Shown: positions 35,999-43,632 of the stretch, piece by piece
How positions within the stretch are numbered: position 1 is the first letter of the stretch
How the letters are laid out: the number at the start of each line of letters is the position of its first letter
Source: Sphaerochaeta sp032144095
GTDB taxonomy: Bacteria > Spirochaetota > Spirochaetia > Sphaerochaetales > Sphaerochaetaceae
Direction: 5' to 3'
Length of the DNA stretch: 64,000 nucleotides
Assembly: GCF_032144095.1 (NCBI RefSeq)
Contig: NZ_JAVSNJ010000003.1
Span: 1-64,000 of the forward strand
Made by a program: the position numbers and the translations under genes
The notes under the pieces: generated by a model
What the model was told of the DNA's origin: nothing
Seen by the model: only the letters and a program-made list of their open reading frames with translations
Databases searched by the model: none

Positions 35999-37078
35999 CT
36001 AGCCTTGGGTCACTGTCTTTTTTCGTAGCCAAGTCGGTAGGGCGAGGCTGAATTTCTTCTTGTCACGCAACGACATGATGACACTTTGCAACACTATGAA
36101 GAAATACAGCAGCAGTCCGCTTACTATCGCCTGGTAGTTTGATTGAACTCCCCCTGCACGGATCAGTTCATTGATCACCAGAAGGATCAACGTACCTATC
36201 GGCGCTCCAAGCAGGTTCCCAACACCACCGTTGAGCAGTGTACCGCCTATGATAGCCGAGGCTATCGCTTTCATTTCGGCTCCTGCCGCATTTCCGACAT
36301 TGCCGGCTCCCGTTGTCATTATGTAGACAAAACCTGCTATCCCGGCCGTCAATCCGCTTATCACGTAGGTGAAGAATATCGTTCTCTTTACGTTGATGCC
36401 GAGCATCATGGCGCTATGGCTATTTCCGCCGACGGCATAGACATTGCGTCCGAAACGAGACCACTTCATCAGGGTTGCAAGAATGACAAGAAGGACCACC
36501 ACTACTATGACACCAGGCTTTATCTCACACGGGATGAAAATGCCCAGTCTGTTTTTCGTACCGAGCCAGGGGATCACGAAATCAAAATCCCTCAAACTCA
36601 CGAATGCAGGCATAGTCACGTTGATCGGGTCTTTATGGAGTGTCGTCAGCAGTCCCTGTGCCAGAAACAACCCTGACAGCGTAATAATAAACGGCTGAAT
36701 CTCAAGATAGGCTATGAGATATCCCTGTAGGAGTCCGAATGCGATACCAATACCCAGTGCAACAAGCACGGCTCCCCCGATGCTGCCCATCCTCGATTCC
36801 AGTGAGACAGCACAGGCCATGGTTATCAGACCGCATACTGCGCCTATGGATATGTCGATACCACCTCCGATCATGACGATGCTCAACCCTAGGGTCATGA
36901 TGATGAGCGGGGCATTTAGGTTGAACAGGTCAAAAAAAGTTTGGACCTGCCTGAAGCTGCCTGGAAAGCTGATAATTGCAAACAGGTACATCACTACAAA
37001 TATGATTGCAGCTATGAGAAATAGAATATTCGAATTCGATAGTCTTGCCTTGGGTTTGATTACGTGTAGAGATGCCAT
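35999..37078 (-). CDS. yjfF: Sugar ABC transporter permease, YjfF-like
   Basis: This 359-residue BPD_transp_2 permease carries MTLGLSIVMIGGGIDISIGAVCGLI and AIASAIIGGTLLNGGVGNLLGAPIG, and about eight to ten membrane helices. The ATG at 37078 follows AGGAGGAA and is one base after the stop of the other permease gene. It is the last gene of a ytfQ-ytfR-ytfT-yjfF-type operon. In E. coli this system imports galactofuranose. Here the substrate is inferred only by family. Confidence 0.9.
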   Translation of the reverse strand: MASLHVIKPKARLSNSNILFLIAAIIFVVMYLFAIISFPGSFRQVQTFFDLFNLNAPLIIMTLGLSIVMIGGGIDISIGAVCGLITMACAVSLESRMGSIGGAVLVALGIGIAFGLLQGYLIAYLEIQPFIITLSGLFLAQGLLTTLHKDPINVTMPAFVSLRDFDFVIPWLGTKNRLGIFIPCEIKPGVIVVVVLLVILATLMKWSRFGRNVYAVGGNSHSAMMLGINVKRTIFFTYVISGLTAGIAGFVYIMTTGAGNVGNAAGAEMKAIASAIIGGTLLNGGVGNLLGAPIGTLILLVINELIRAGGVQSNYQAIVSGLLLYFFIVLQSVIMSLRDKKKFSLALPTWLRKKTVTQG

Positions 37079-37079
37079 C

Positions 37080-38156
37080 CTATTCCTCCTTCTTTCCGGT
37101 TGAAACCATTGCATCTTTTGGGATAGTTGTAGTAAGTCTCCAGGTTCGAACCCTATCCAGGGTTTTGCTGAAATATACCCTGACTACTGGCGATGCAACT
37201 ACCATGAGAATGATAATGAAGACTGCTTTGAATACCTTGATCATGGCAGGTTCTATCTCCAGCCTAAGCAGGGTCCTGTTCAGCATCTCTATAGTGTATG
37301 CACCGATTATGGAACCGGTAATGCTGAATTTTCCACCGATCAAGGAGTTGCCGCCTATTGCCACGGCGAGAATCGCATCCATCATGATAAGTTTGAGCTG
37401 GTTTACGCTATCGTGACGGCCTGCCTTGTTTACTGCGATGAAGCCTGCAACTGCACTACAGACACCCATAATCAAGAAGGTCAGAAAAATTATTTTCTTC
37501 GGGTTGATACCGTTCAGACGTGCAGCATTCGGGTTGATACCCACAGTCTCCACATAGAGCCTGAGGTTCGTGGTCTTGAACAGCACTGCAACTAGGGCGA
37601 TGAAGATAGCAGTCAAAATTATTGGAGTCTGTATTGGTACTCCCGGTATGACGGTGCCGATTTGATTCGATATGTCGTTGGCCAGAATGGGGGATAGTTT
37701 GCCATCAATCATAAAGGCTATGGATCTGCCCCCCGTAAACAAGATGAGGGATGCAACCATTGGCTGAACCTTGAACACCGAAACCAGCGTACCGTTGAAT
37801 GCGCCGAGAACTAAGCCTGCGACACAGCTCAAGAGGAAACCCGCCACTATGACAAGCAGTGTGACCTCTCCGGCATGGAGGACGAACAGGACAAATACGG
37901 CGGAAGAAATGGTGGCATTTACCCCTATGCTTATGTCTTGCCCTTGTGAAGCTGCCGTTACCAGCGTCATGCCTATGGAAAGGATGACCAACTCGGAGGC
38001 ACCGAACAAGATATTCGGTATATTCCCATACAATGCGCCGTTTACCAAGGTGATATTGAAATAATCGACGCCTTTTATCAGATTGATGACAATGAGGAGC
38101 ATCATAACCGAGATGGGGAGAACCAGCTGAGAGAGGGTTGTTATCAATTTGCGCAT
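37080..38156 (-). CDS. ytfT: Sugar ABC transporter permease, YtfT-like
   Basis: This 358-residue BPD_transp_2 permease has the signature VILSIGMTLVTAASQGQDIS and DAILAVAIGGNSLIGGKFSITGSIIGA. Two different permeases, as here, are typical of the Ytf system rather than of RbsC homodimers. Its start overlaps the ATPase stop by 13 bp. Downstream it abuts the YjfF-like gene. Confidence 0.9.
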   Translation of the reverse strand: MRKLITTLSQLVLPISVMMLLIVINLIKGVDYFNITLVNGALYGNIPNILFGASELVILSIGMTLVTAASQGQDISIGVNATISSAVFVLFVLHAGEVTLLVIVAGFLLSCVAGLVLGAFNGTLVSVFKVQPMVASLILFTGGRSIAFMIDGKLSPILANDISNQIGTVIPGVPIQTPIILTAIFIALVAVLFKTTNLRLYVETVGINPNAARLNGINPKKIIFLTFLIMGVCSAVAGFIAVNKAGRHDSVNQLKLIMMDAILAVAIGGNSLIGGKFSITGSIIGAYTIEMLNRTLLRLEIEPAMIKVFKAVFIIILMVVASPVVRVYFSKTLDRVRTWRLTTTIPKDAMVSTGKKEE

Positions 38157-39661
38157 TTGGACTCTCCTCCCTGGGCAATCATGGTCATGACATCGTTTTC
38201 TGACAAATCCGTTCCTCTGAGTTCCCCTACGATTTCACGGTCCTTCATGACTATCAATCGGGAACAGGTTCGGAGCATCTCACCAATTTCCGAAGAGATG
38301 AATGTCAGGCTCATTCCTTCTTCAGCGAGCTTGATCACAAGTTTTTGAATCTCTACCTTGGTACCAACATCGATGCCCCGGGTCGGTTCATCCAGGATCA
38401 GGTACTCTGGGTTAGTGAGCAGCCAGCGGGCCAGAATGACCTTCTGCTGGTTGCCTCCGGAAAGAGACTTGATTGGCGTGTTGGGGGTCGGAGTCTTGAT
38501 ATTTAATTTCCTTATATACTCGTCAGCAAAGGCCTCTGTCTGTTTCAATGAAAAAGGTTTGAAAAAGCCTTTCATAACCTGCAAGGCCAGGATGATATTG
38601 TCTCGTACCGAAAGGTCAGCGATAATCCCGTCGCCCTTGCGGTCCTCCGGCAGATATCCGATTCCTTGTTTTATGGCATCCAGGGGATTCTTGATCTTCA
38701 CCCTCTTTCCATTCATTCGGATTTCACCACTAGTCACTTTGTCGGCAGCGAAAATAGCGCGTACACTTTCACTGCGCCCGGAACCAAGCAGGCCGGCGAA
38801 CCCGTTTACCTCGCCTTTTTGTATGGTAAAGTCGAATGGTCTTACTCCTGCAGCACTCGATAGCCCCACACCTTCAAGTACTGGAATGGTGGAGTCGGAG
38901 ACAAGCGGCTCATGTTTTTTTATTTTGGTGATATCCTCAAGCTTATTACCCAGCATCTTCGAGATTAGTTCGATCTGGGAGAGCGAGGATGTTTCATATT
39001 CGCCGATCAACTTCCCATTGCGAAGCACGGTAATCCTGTCGCTAATTTCGTATACCTGTTCGAGGAAGTGAGTTATGAAGATGATTCCCACACCCCGTGC
39101 TTTCAGTTCAAGCATGAGAGCGAAGAGTTTATGTACCTCGTCCTCATCAAGTGAGGAGGTCGGTTCGTCCAGAATAAGAATCTTGCAGTCCATATCTACC
39201 GCACGTGCAATTGCAATCATCTGTTGCACTGCAAGTGAACAGCTTGTAAGTTCCTGCAGCGGGCTTGCTGGAATACCTAGGGATTCAAGCAATTGTGCCG
39301 CCTTATTGTTCATCTGCTTCCAGTTAACGACGGGGTTCCGACTGCGGCCGATAAACATGTTCTCAGCCACAGTCAAATTGGGACAGAGCATTATTTCCTG
39401 ATAGACTGTTCCTATTCCCCTGTTCTGTGCTTCCTGTGGCGTCTTGAAGTGGATAGGCTCTCCCTGTAAGGTAATCAGGCCAGAGTCTTTTTCGTAGACT
39501 CCGGTAATGACTTTAATCAGTGTGGATTTACCCGCTCCGTTTTCACCCATGACGGCATGGATCTCACCCTTTCGGAGTTTGAAGTCCACGCCATTCAGAG
39601 CTTTGACTCCAGGAAAGGATTTGCTGATGCCCTTCATTTCGAGTATGGTTTCTGACAACAA
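38144..39661 (-). CDS. ytfR: Sugar ABC transporter ATPase, YtfR-like
   Basis: This 505-residue tandem ABC protein has a first domain with GENGAGKSTLIKV, signature-like SCSLAVQQMI and ILILDEPTSSLDE, and a second with GLLGSGRSESV, SLSGGNQQKVILARWLL and LILDEPTRGIDVGTKVE. These are standard for CUT2 ATPases. It follows the binding-protein gene after a 117-bp gap that holds a short inverted repeat (GTGCGG 39703-39708, CCGCAC 39731-39736). It powers uptake through the two permeases downstream. Confidence 0.93.
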   Translation of the reverse strand: MLSETILEMKGISKSFPGVKALNGVDFKLRKGEIHAVMGENGAGKSTLIKVITGVYEKDSGLITLQGEPIHFKTPQEAQNRGIGTVYQEIMLCPNLTVAENMFIGRSRNPVVNWKQMNNKAAQLLESLGIPASPLQELTSCSLAVQQMIAIARAVDMDCKILILDEPTSSLDEDEVHKLFALMLELKARGVGIIFITHFLEQVYEISDRITVLRNGKLIGEYETSSLSQIELISKMLGNKLEDITKIKKHEPLVSDSTIPVLEGVGLSSAAGVRPFDFTIQKGEVNGFAGLLGSGRSESVRAIFAADKVTSGEIRMNGKRVKIKNPLDAIKQGIGYLPEDRKGDGIIADLSVRDNIILALQVMKGFFKPFSLKQTEAFADEYIRKLNIKTPTPNTPIKSLSGGNQQKVILARWLLTNPEYLILDEPTRGIDVGTKVEIQKLVIKLAEEGMSLTFISSEIGEMLRTCSRLIVMKDREIVGELRGTDLSENDVMTMIAQGGESKCAN

Positions 39662-39778
39662 TCAAAGATCTCCTTATACTGGTACTGTTCAAACTGACCG
39701 CGGTGCGGCATACAGAACTTAATCCGCATACCGCACTGCGCACATACAATGATGGTGATTGTACCTTCTTACAGATAC

Positions 39779-40765
39779 TTACCTGGTGATTACACCCTTG
39801 CCAGGATCTGCATTGATTCCCCAATTCTCGATGTCTGCATCAGTAATTGTAGAGGTAGTAAAGAGCAGCTCTTCCTGATAGATGATTCCGCTTGGGAGCT
39901 TACCGCTCTTGATCCATCTGGAAATCTCGGCTGCTTGACGTGGATTGCATTGCATATCGGCATCCCAGTACCCAGCCTGTACGTTCCGAAGAGCAAACCT
40001 GTTAAAGTCAAAACCAATTATCTTGACCTTGCCGTTCTGGCCATGGCTGATTCCAGCTGCTTCGAGCGCCTGGACAGCACCTTGTGCCATACCATCGTTT
40101 TCTGCATAGATGACATTGAAATTCTTGCCTGCTGCAATTGCTGCTTCAACAATTTTGCGAGCTTCATCAAGACTCCAGCTATCTCCACCTGTTCCATCGG
40201 CAACAATGTTGAGTTTCTTTGCTTTTGCGGCATCGAGCACTGCTGCGCTACGGCCGATCTCAGCTGCAGAACCCATCTGTCCGCGAATAAGGATCAGATT
40301 GATCGGATCAAGGCCCAGACTCAATACCCATTCAACGGCCTTTTTGCCTTCATAAGCCATATCGGAGAGAAGAGCTGCCTGGAAATTGGATTCGTCCGTA
40401 TCAATTGCACGGTCAAAGAGAATAACCTTGATTCCTGCAGCTTTTGCAGCTTTCAAGGTGTCATCCCATCCAGAAGCGTTTGCGGCTGAGATCAGCAGAT
40501 AGTCCACTCCATCTCGAATGTACCCTTTCGCTGCAGCGATCTGCTCGCTGTTGTCGCCTGTGTTTGTCTGTTTGGCGTCATAGCCGTTTGCAGTTGAAAA
40601 CACACTGTTCATGGCTTCAACGTTAGCCTGCCGATATCCTGACTCTTCTGGTGGAAGATTTACAATACCCACCTTGGTAAGACCAGACTCTTTCTGACCA
40701 GCGGCGAACAGAACGCCCGAACCCAGGATAACCAGAACCATCAGTACACATAGAGCCTTTTTCAT
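39779..40765 (-). CDS. ytfQ: Sugar-binding protein, YtfQ-like
   Basis: This 328-residue secreted binding protein has a signal peptide (residues 1-21, cleavage near LFAAG) and mature start GQKESGLTKVGIVNLPPEES. Peripla_BP_4 motifs are YLLISAANASGWDDTLKAAK, VILFDRAID, YAENDGMAQGAVQALEAAG and GFDFNRFALRNVQAGYWDAD. It lacks a lipobox, unlike the sensor-linked homologue at 31898, so the locus has separate transport and sensing receptors. RBS AAAGGAGG. It is the first gene of the importer operon. Confidence 0.92.
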   Translation of the reverse strand: MKKALCVLMVLVILGSGVLFAAGQKESGLTKVGIVNLPPEESGYRQANVEAMNSVFSTANGYDAKQTNTGDNSEQIAAAKGYIRDGVDYLLISAANASGWDDTLKAAKAAGIKVILFDRAIDTDESNFQAALLSDMAYEGKKAVEWVLSLGLDPINLILIRGQMGSAAEIGRSAAVLDAAKAKKLNIVADGTGGDSWSLDEARKIVEAAIAAGKNFNVIYAENDGMAQGAVQALEAAGISHGQNGKVKIIGFDFNRFALRNVQAGYWDADMQCNPRQAAEISRWIKSGKLPSGIIYQEELLFTTSTITDADIENWGINADPGKGVITR

Positions 40766-41074
40766 ATGCCCCTCCTTTTAAGGAATCATGAAAACTTGGA
40801 AAGTTGGTTAGCGGCAACGCCGCATCGATAGATATAGTTTAAATCGGTAGTGCCAGAAGTACATGAGGGATTCTATCGAGTTTTGTTTGATATTATACGC
40901 TTTCATTCCAAATCTTGAGGAAGGAGGAAAAATGTGTGTTTTTTTATCAATAACATTCGTTTTCTTCCGATGGTATATGGCTTAAAGCTGAGAGATCAAC
41001 TTAGCGAGCGTGTTCGAAGCCCTTACTTCAAAGAGAGTTCTTCCGTACAAGGCATGGTTGGAGGAATTGGATAT
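40766..41074 (-). promoter_or_regulatory. Upstream region of the ytfQ operon
   Basis: On the minus strand a consensus TATAAT lies at 40897-40892 with no recognisable -35 at 16-18 bases, as expected for an activator-dependent promoter. The leader to ytfQ is about 120 nt. No gene is seen between here and the tRNA fragment. Confidence 0.5.
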
Positions 41075-41102
41075 AAAAAAGGGAGGTAATTGCTTACCTC
41101 CC
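41075..41102 (-). terminator. Terminator of the original tRNA-Leu gene
   Basis: On the minus strand GGGAGGTAA, loop GCAA, TTACCTCCC and a run of six T lie 6 bp beyond the tRNA 3' end. It belongs to the host side of the junction. Confidence 0.9.
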
Positions 41103-41108
41103 AATGTT

Positions 41109-41160
41109 TGCCCAGGAAAAGACTCGAACTTTCACGACCTTGCGGCCACTAGGACCTGAA
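41109..41160 (-). other. attL: displaced 3' half of tRNA-Leu(CAG)
   Basis: Read on the minus strand, the 52 bases run from the anticodon loop (TTCAGGT, anticodon CAG) through the anticodon 3' stem CCTAG, a class-II variable arm, the T arm (GAAAG-TTCGAGT-CTTTT) and the 3' acceptor strand CCTGGGC to discriminator A. No 5' half follows; the adjoining sequence is unrelated. The break at the anticodon loop is a usual integrase crossover position. The intact tRNA should lie at the other prophage end, beyond 64000. Confidence 0.88.
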
Positions 41161-41396
41161 CCAAAATTCAGCATGTGAACCGCTATGTAAGTATGTGAAT
41201 AAAACCCTATATTGCAAACCTTTACTATGTTTTGTTGTGAATCGTTATGTCACTAAATGTATGGATACTGTGCCCACAACTGTGTACACTAATATGCTAC
41301 ACCAACAAGACCTTTCGTGCAAGATAAAATCTGCATACTTGTTCCCATAGAGAATATCGTATACTAATATGGTTGACTCATTCTATCGAGGTGGCA

Positions 41397-41738
41397 ATGA
41401 CAAAGTTTAGGACGTGTGATGCGACTGACAGGATTGTCAGAGAGCTTGGTTTAGAATTTCAGTATTCTCAACAGGATGATGGGGTAGGGCAATTGCATCG
41501 GAATCGTCTATGCCAACTGGACGGTACTGTACTCATGGAAGCAAACATCCAGGAAGAAAATGGGAAGTTACTGATCAAGGATACGCAAGGAATACGAGAA
41601 TACCTCGCCATTGATATTGATCTCCTGAATCTTCTGATCATAAATGTTGGAGGAACTCTTTCCCCCGAGGTACCGTTCATATTCATACGAATACTTCATA
41701 ATCAACGTCTGCTGCATCATTCAGAATATAAACTATGA
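41397..41738 (+). CDS. Hypothetical protein beside attL
   Basis: This 113-residue protein has no family I recognise. It is mildly acidic with a charged N-terminal half and a hydrophobic middle stretch (YLAIDIDLLNLLIINVGG). The ATG at 41397 follows GAGGTGG; an ATG at 41373 is an alternative. A -10-like TATACT lies at 41360-41365. It runs against the phage late operon at the very edge of the prophage, a common place for lysogenic-conversion or accessory genes. That role is only a positional guess. Confidence 0.5.
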   Translation: MTKFRTCDATDRIVRELGLEFQYSQQDDGVGQLHRNRLCQLDGTVLMEANIQEENGKLLIKDTQGIREYLAIDIDLLNLLIINVGGTLSPEVPFIFIRILHNQRLLHHSEYKL

Positions 41739-41801
41739 GGATCCCCAGAATCATCTGTCAGGCTTTGGCTAAACCCATCAGGTGCTAGTGAGACAAGAAG
41801 A

Positions 41802-41823
41802 CCCGGGGAATTCCTTCCCTGGG
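41802..41823 (-). terminator. Terminator at the end of the phage late operon
   Basis: On the minus strand CCCAGGGAA, loop GGAA, TTCCCCGGG (one G-U pair) is followed by the U-rich TCTTCTT. It lies 36 bp after the last late gene. Confidence 0.6.
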
Positions 41824-41859
41824 CCCATTCAGTAGATCTTAGATGTGCAAGTGGATATA

Positions 41860-42195
41860 CTACAGATTCCTTTGGATACGGTAAAGGGAAGCTATGTCCT
41901 TGATGTACTGTTCAAGGCCCCCTGGGTTCTCTCCGCCCCAGGCATAGTCCTCCAGATCCAGCGAATAGGTCACCACCGTGTTGTAGTTGCGCAGCATCGT
42001 CGGTGGTATCTCTATCCCTTTCGATATTGTCACGGGTTCCAGTACCGGCCTCGCGGGCCTTACAGCTTCCAGTGTTGGTATATCGATATAGTCCGGTACC
42101 GCCTTGATAGTGCTGCAGCTAGCGAGCAGTATTGCGAGCATTGAACAGATCAGTAATGCCGTTGGCAATCTTCTCCTGGTCCTTCCTTTTCTCAT
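41860..42195 (-). CDS. Outer-membrane spanin-like lipoprotein (Rz1-like)
   Basis: This 111-residue protein has a basic N-terminus, a hydrophobic segment and lipobox LLASC at about residues 23-27, followed by a proline-containing mature part (VPDYIDIPTLEAVRPARPVLEPV). Its start lies inside the 3' end of the upstream coiled-coil gene in a different frame (77 bp overlap), the arrangement of Rz/Rz1 pairs. AAGGAGGAGG precedes the ATG. It would be exported and anchored in the outer membrane. It is longer than lambda Rz1, so the assignment rests on architecture and position. Confidence 0.6.
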   Translation of the reverse strand: MRKGRTRRRLPTALLICSMLAILLASCSTIKAVPDYIDIPTLEAVRPARPVLEPVTISKGIEIPPTMLRNYNTVVTYSLDLEDYAWGGENPGGLEQYIKDIASLYRIQRNL

Positions 42196-42460
42196 CAGGG
42201 TCCTCCTCCTTTTCGGTTTCCATGATCTGGTGGTCTACCGATTCCTTTTTCTCCTGGTTTGCTTTCTGGGCCTCTACGATCTTATCCTTGGCCTTCGCAG
42301 CAGTCTCCCCGAGCCTAAGACCCAGCTCCGCTTTCCGTGCCCTCTGCTCGGCTTTCTCAGCTTTGGCCAGGGCTTTCTTCAGCTTGCGCTGGAAGAGCGC
42401 CCACAGGCCCACCAGCAGCACGGCTCCTACCGCTCCGATCATTCCCAACAGATCACTCAT
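42119..42460 (-). CDS. Inner-membrane spanin-like protein (Rz-like)
   Basis: This 113-residue protein has one N-terminal membrane helix (LLGMIGAVGAVLLVGLWALF) followed by a long highly charged coiled coil (KLKKALAKAEKAEQRARKAE and beyond), the layout of i-spanins. The ATG at 42460 has GGGGG six bases upstream; an ATG at 42478 adds six residues. It overlaps the holin-like gene by 8 bp and the lipoprotein gene by 77 bp. Confidence 0.6.
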   Translation of the reverse strand: MSDLLGMIGAVGAVLLVGLWALFQRKLKKALAKAEKAEQRARKAELGLRLGETAAKAKDKIVEAQKANQEKKESVDHQIMETEKEEDPDEKRKDQEKIANGITDLFNARNTAR

Positions 42461-42800
42461 CCAGCACCCCCAGGTCATTCTCCGTCACCCCGTATTCCTT
42501 GAGCTTTGCCTTGCCGAAGAGGCCAAGGGCCTTGCATATCCTCTTGATGGCCTTCTGGTCGATGAACCATTGCAGCAGGAAGATTCCAATTGCATACCCC
42601 GGGAACGTCCAGGGAAGGCCCGGGAAGGCCAGGCCGAAAGCAAATGAAGCAGTCAGGATCACTGAGAGCAGGGCCGCTACCATGATAATCTCCCGCTTTC
42701 CCGCCTTGTCCTCGCGCAGCCATTTCTTGTAGGCCTCCATTCCGAAGCCGATGACCAGCACCAATGCAGCAACGACTGCTGCAACCACCTTCCAATCCAT
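42453..42800 (-). CDS. Holin-like membrane protein
   Basis: This 115-residue protein has two or three predicted membrane helices (residues 4-22, 36-58 and about 64-80) and a charged C-terminus. It sits directly before the spanin-like pair in the lysis position. The ATG at 42800 is chosen because AAGGAGGA lies at proper spacing; the ATG at 42806 would be too close to it. No holin family motif is recognised, so the function is inferred from topology and position. Confidence 0.55.
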   Translation of the reverse strand: MDWKVVAAVVAALVLVIGFGMEAYKKWLREDKAGKREIIMVAALLSVILTASFAFGLAFPGLPWTFPGYAIGIFLLQWFIDQKAIKRICKALGLFGKAKLKEYGVTENDLGVLDE

Positions 42801-42802
42801 GC

Positions 42803-43108
42803 TCATTCCTCCTTGCCGTCGGCCTTGTAACCGGCTACGGCGCATTCGCGGAAATAGTCTTCCATGACCCGGTCCTGCACCTCGCTTTCCCCATTGATCT
42901 GATTCTTCCTGAAAGCGTCGAAGATCACCTGGTCGTTCTTGAGCGCGATGTCCATCCCCTTGGCAATCCTGTTGACCTGCTTATACAGACTTGTAATTGC
43001 ACCCTGCAGCTTGACCAACTCGTCATTCTTGTTCCACCTGCGCGAAAGCAGGGCATTGGCCAACGTAACCGAACCGGTGATGACGGCCACCCATATCACA
43101 TCACTCAC
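42803..43108 (-). CDS. Phage small membrane/coiled-coil protein
   Basis: This 101-residue protein has an N-terminal hydrophobic segment (VIWVAVITGSVTLANALL) and a helical remainder (LQGAITSLYKQVNRIAKGMD). It is reminiscent of small hemolysin XhlA-like or holin-partner proteins, which have the helix order reversed. The family is not certain. It overlaps the upstream gene by 8 bp in the lysis cluster. Confidence 0.55.
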   Translation of the reverse strand: MSDVIWVAVITGSVTLANALLSRRWNKNDELVKLQGAITSLYKQVNRIAKGMDIALKNDQVIFDAFRKNQINGESEVQDRVMEDYFRECAVAGYKADGKEE

Positions 43109-43373
43109 CGGTTCCTCCCATCAGGATGTACTCCTGGAAGGGCATCACCCCGTCCAATACTGCCTTCAGCCCATCCAGGTCCTTGCCGATGCATTCTTGG
43201 GGAAGGTTGCGAAGATATTCCCTGTATATGACGGCCTGCAGCCTTGCATCCTCATTCCCGTCGGCCATGGCATTCTGGATTCTGACGTCGTTCTCTGCGA
43301 ATGCAGATTCCCTCCAAACCCGTATCCTCTCCTGGGCGATCAGAATCGCCTTGTCATTGTTTATCCTGAGCAT
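43101..43373 (-). CDS. Phage hypothetical protein downstream of fibre genes
   Basis: This 90-residue predominantly helical soluble protein contains AVIYREYLRNLPQECI, recalling tail-fibre assembly proteins with their R-x-L-R-x-L-P stretch. The ATG at 43373 follows GAGGAG at good spacing. The position after the fibre gene supports a fibre-folding role; this is inference. Confidence 0.5.
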   Translation of the reverse strand: MLRINNDKAILIAQERIRVWRESAFAENDVRIQNAMADGNEDARLQAVIYREYLRNLPQECIGKDLDGLKAVLDGVMPFQEYILMGGTGE

Positions 43374-43620
43374 CCTCGATCTCCTCAAATGTGCAGAATT
43401 CTGAACCGTACCCGTCGGGTGGCCCCCAATCTTCTGGTACTTCCCAGGCTTCCCGAAAAGTCCTATCTACAGGGATTTCTGGCTCCTCAACAATCCAATA
43501 GGGAAGTCCATCTGGTACGTCCTTAAGGGCGATTGCTACCAATTCGTGGTCGAGAAGACATTCGGGGGATGGGATCAAAATGGACACAGAACCAGCCAAA
43601 CCTTTATATACAATTATCAT
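43354..43620 (-). CDS. Phage hypothetical protein, fibre-associated
   Basis: This 88-residue protein contains IALKDVPDGLPYWIVEEPEI and FREAWEVP-x-DWGPPDGYG. These resemble small proteins encoded next to tail fibres in many phages. AAGGAG precedes the ATG at 43620; a TTG six bases upstream is unlikely. It overlaps the next gene by 20 bp. Confidence 0.6.
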   Translation of the reverse strand: MIIVYKGLAGSVSILIPSPECLLDHELVAIALKDVPDGLPYWIVEEPEIPVDRTFREAWEVPEDWGPPDGYGSEFCTFEEIEDAQDKQ

Positions 43621-43632
43621 TGCCAATTCTCC

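Noticed and set aside
41161..41396. Integrase gene or lysogeny control next to attL
   Set aside because: Only short AT-rich repeats with TATGT motifs are present. These may be integrase arm sites, but no integrase frame is seen here.
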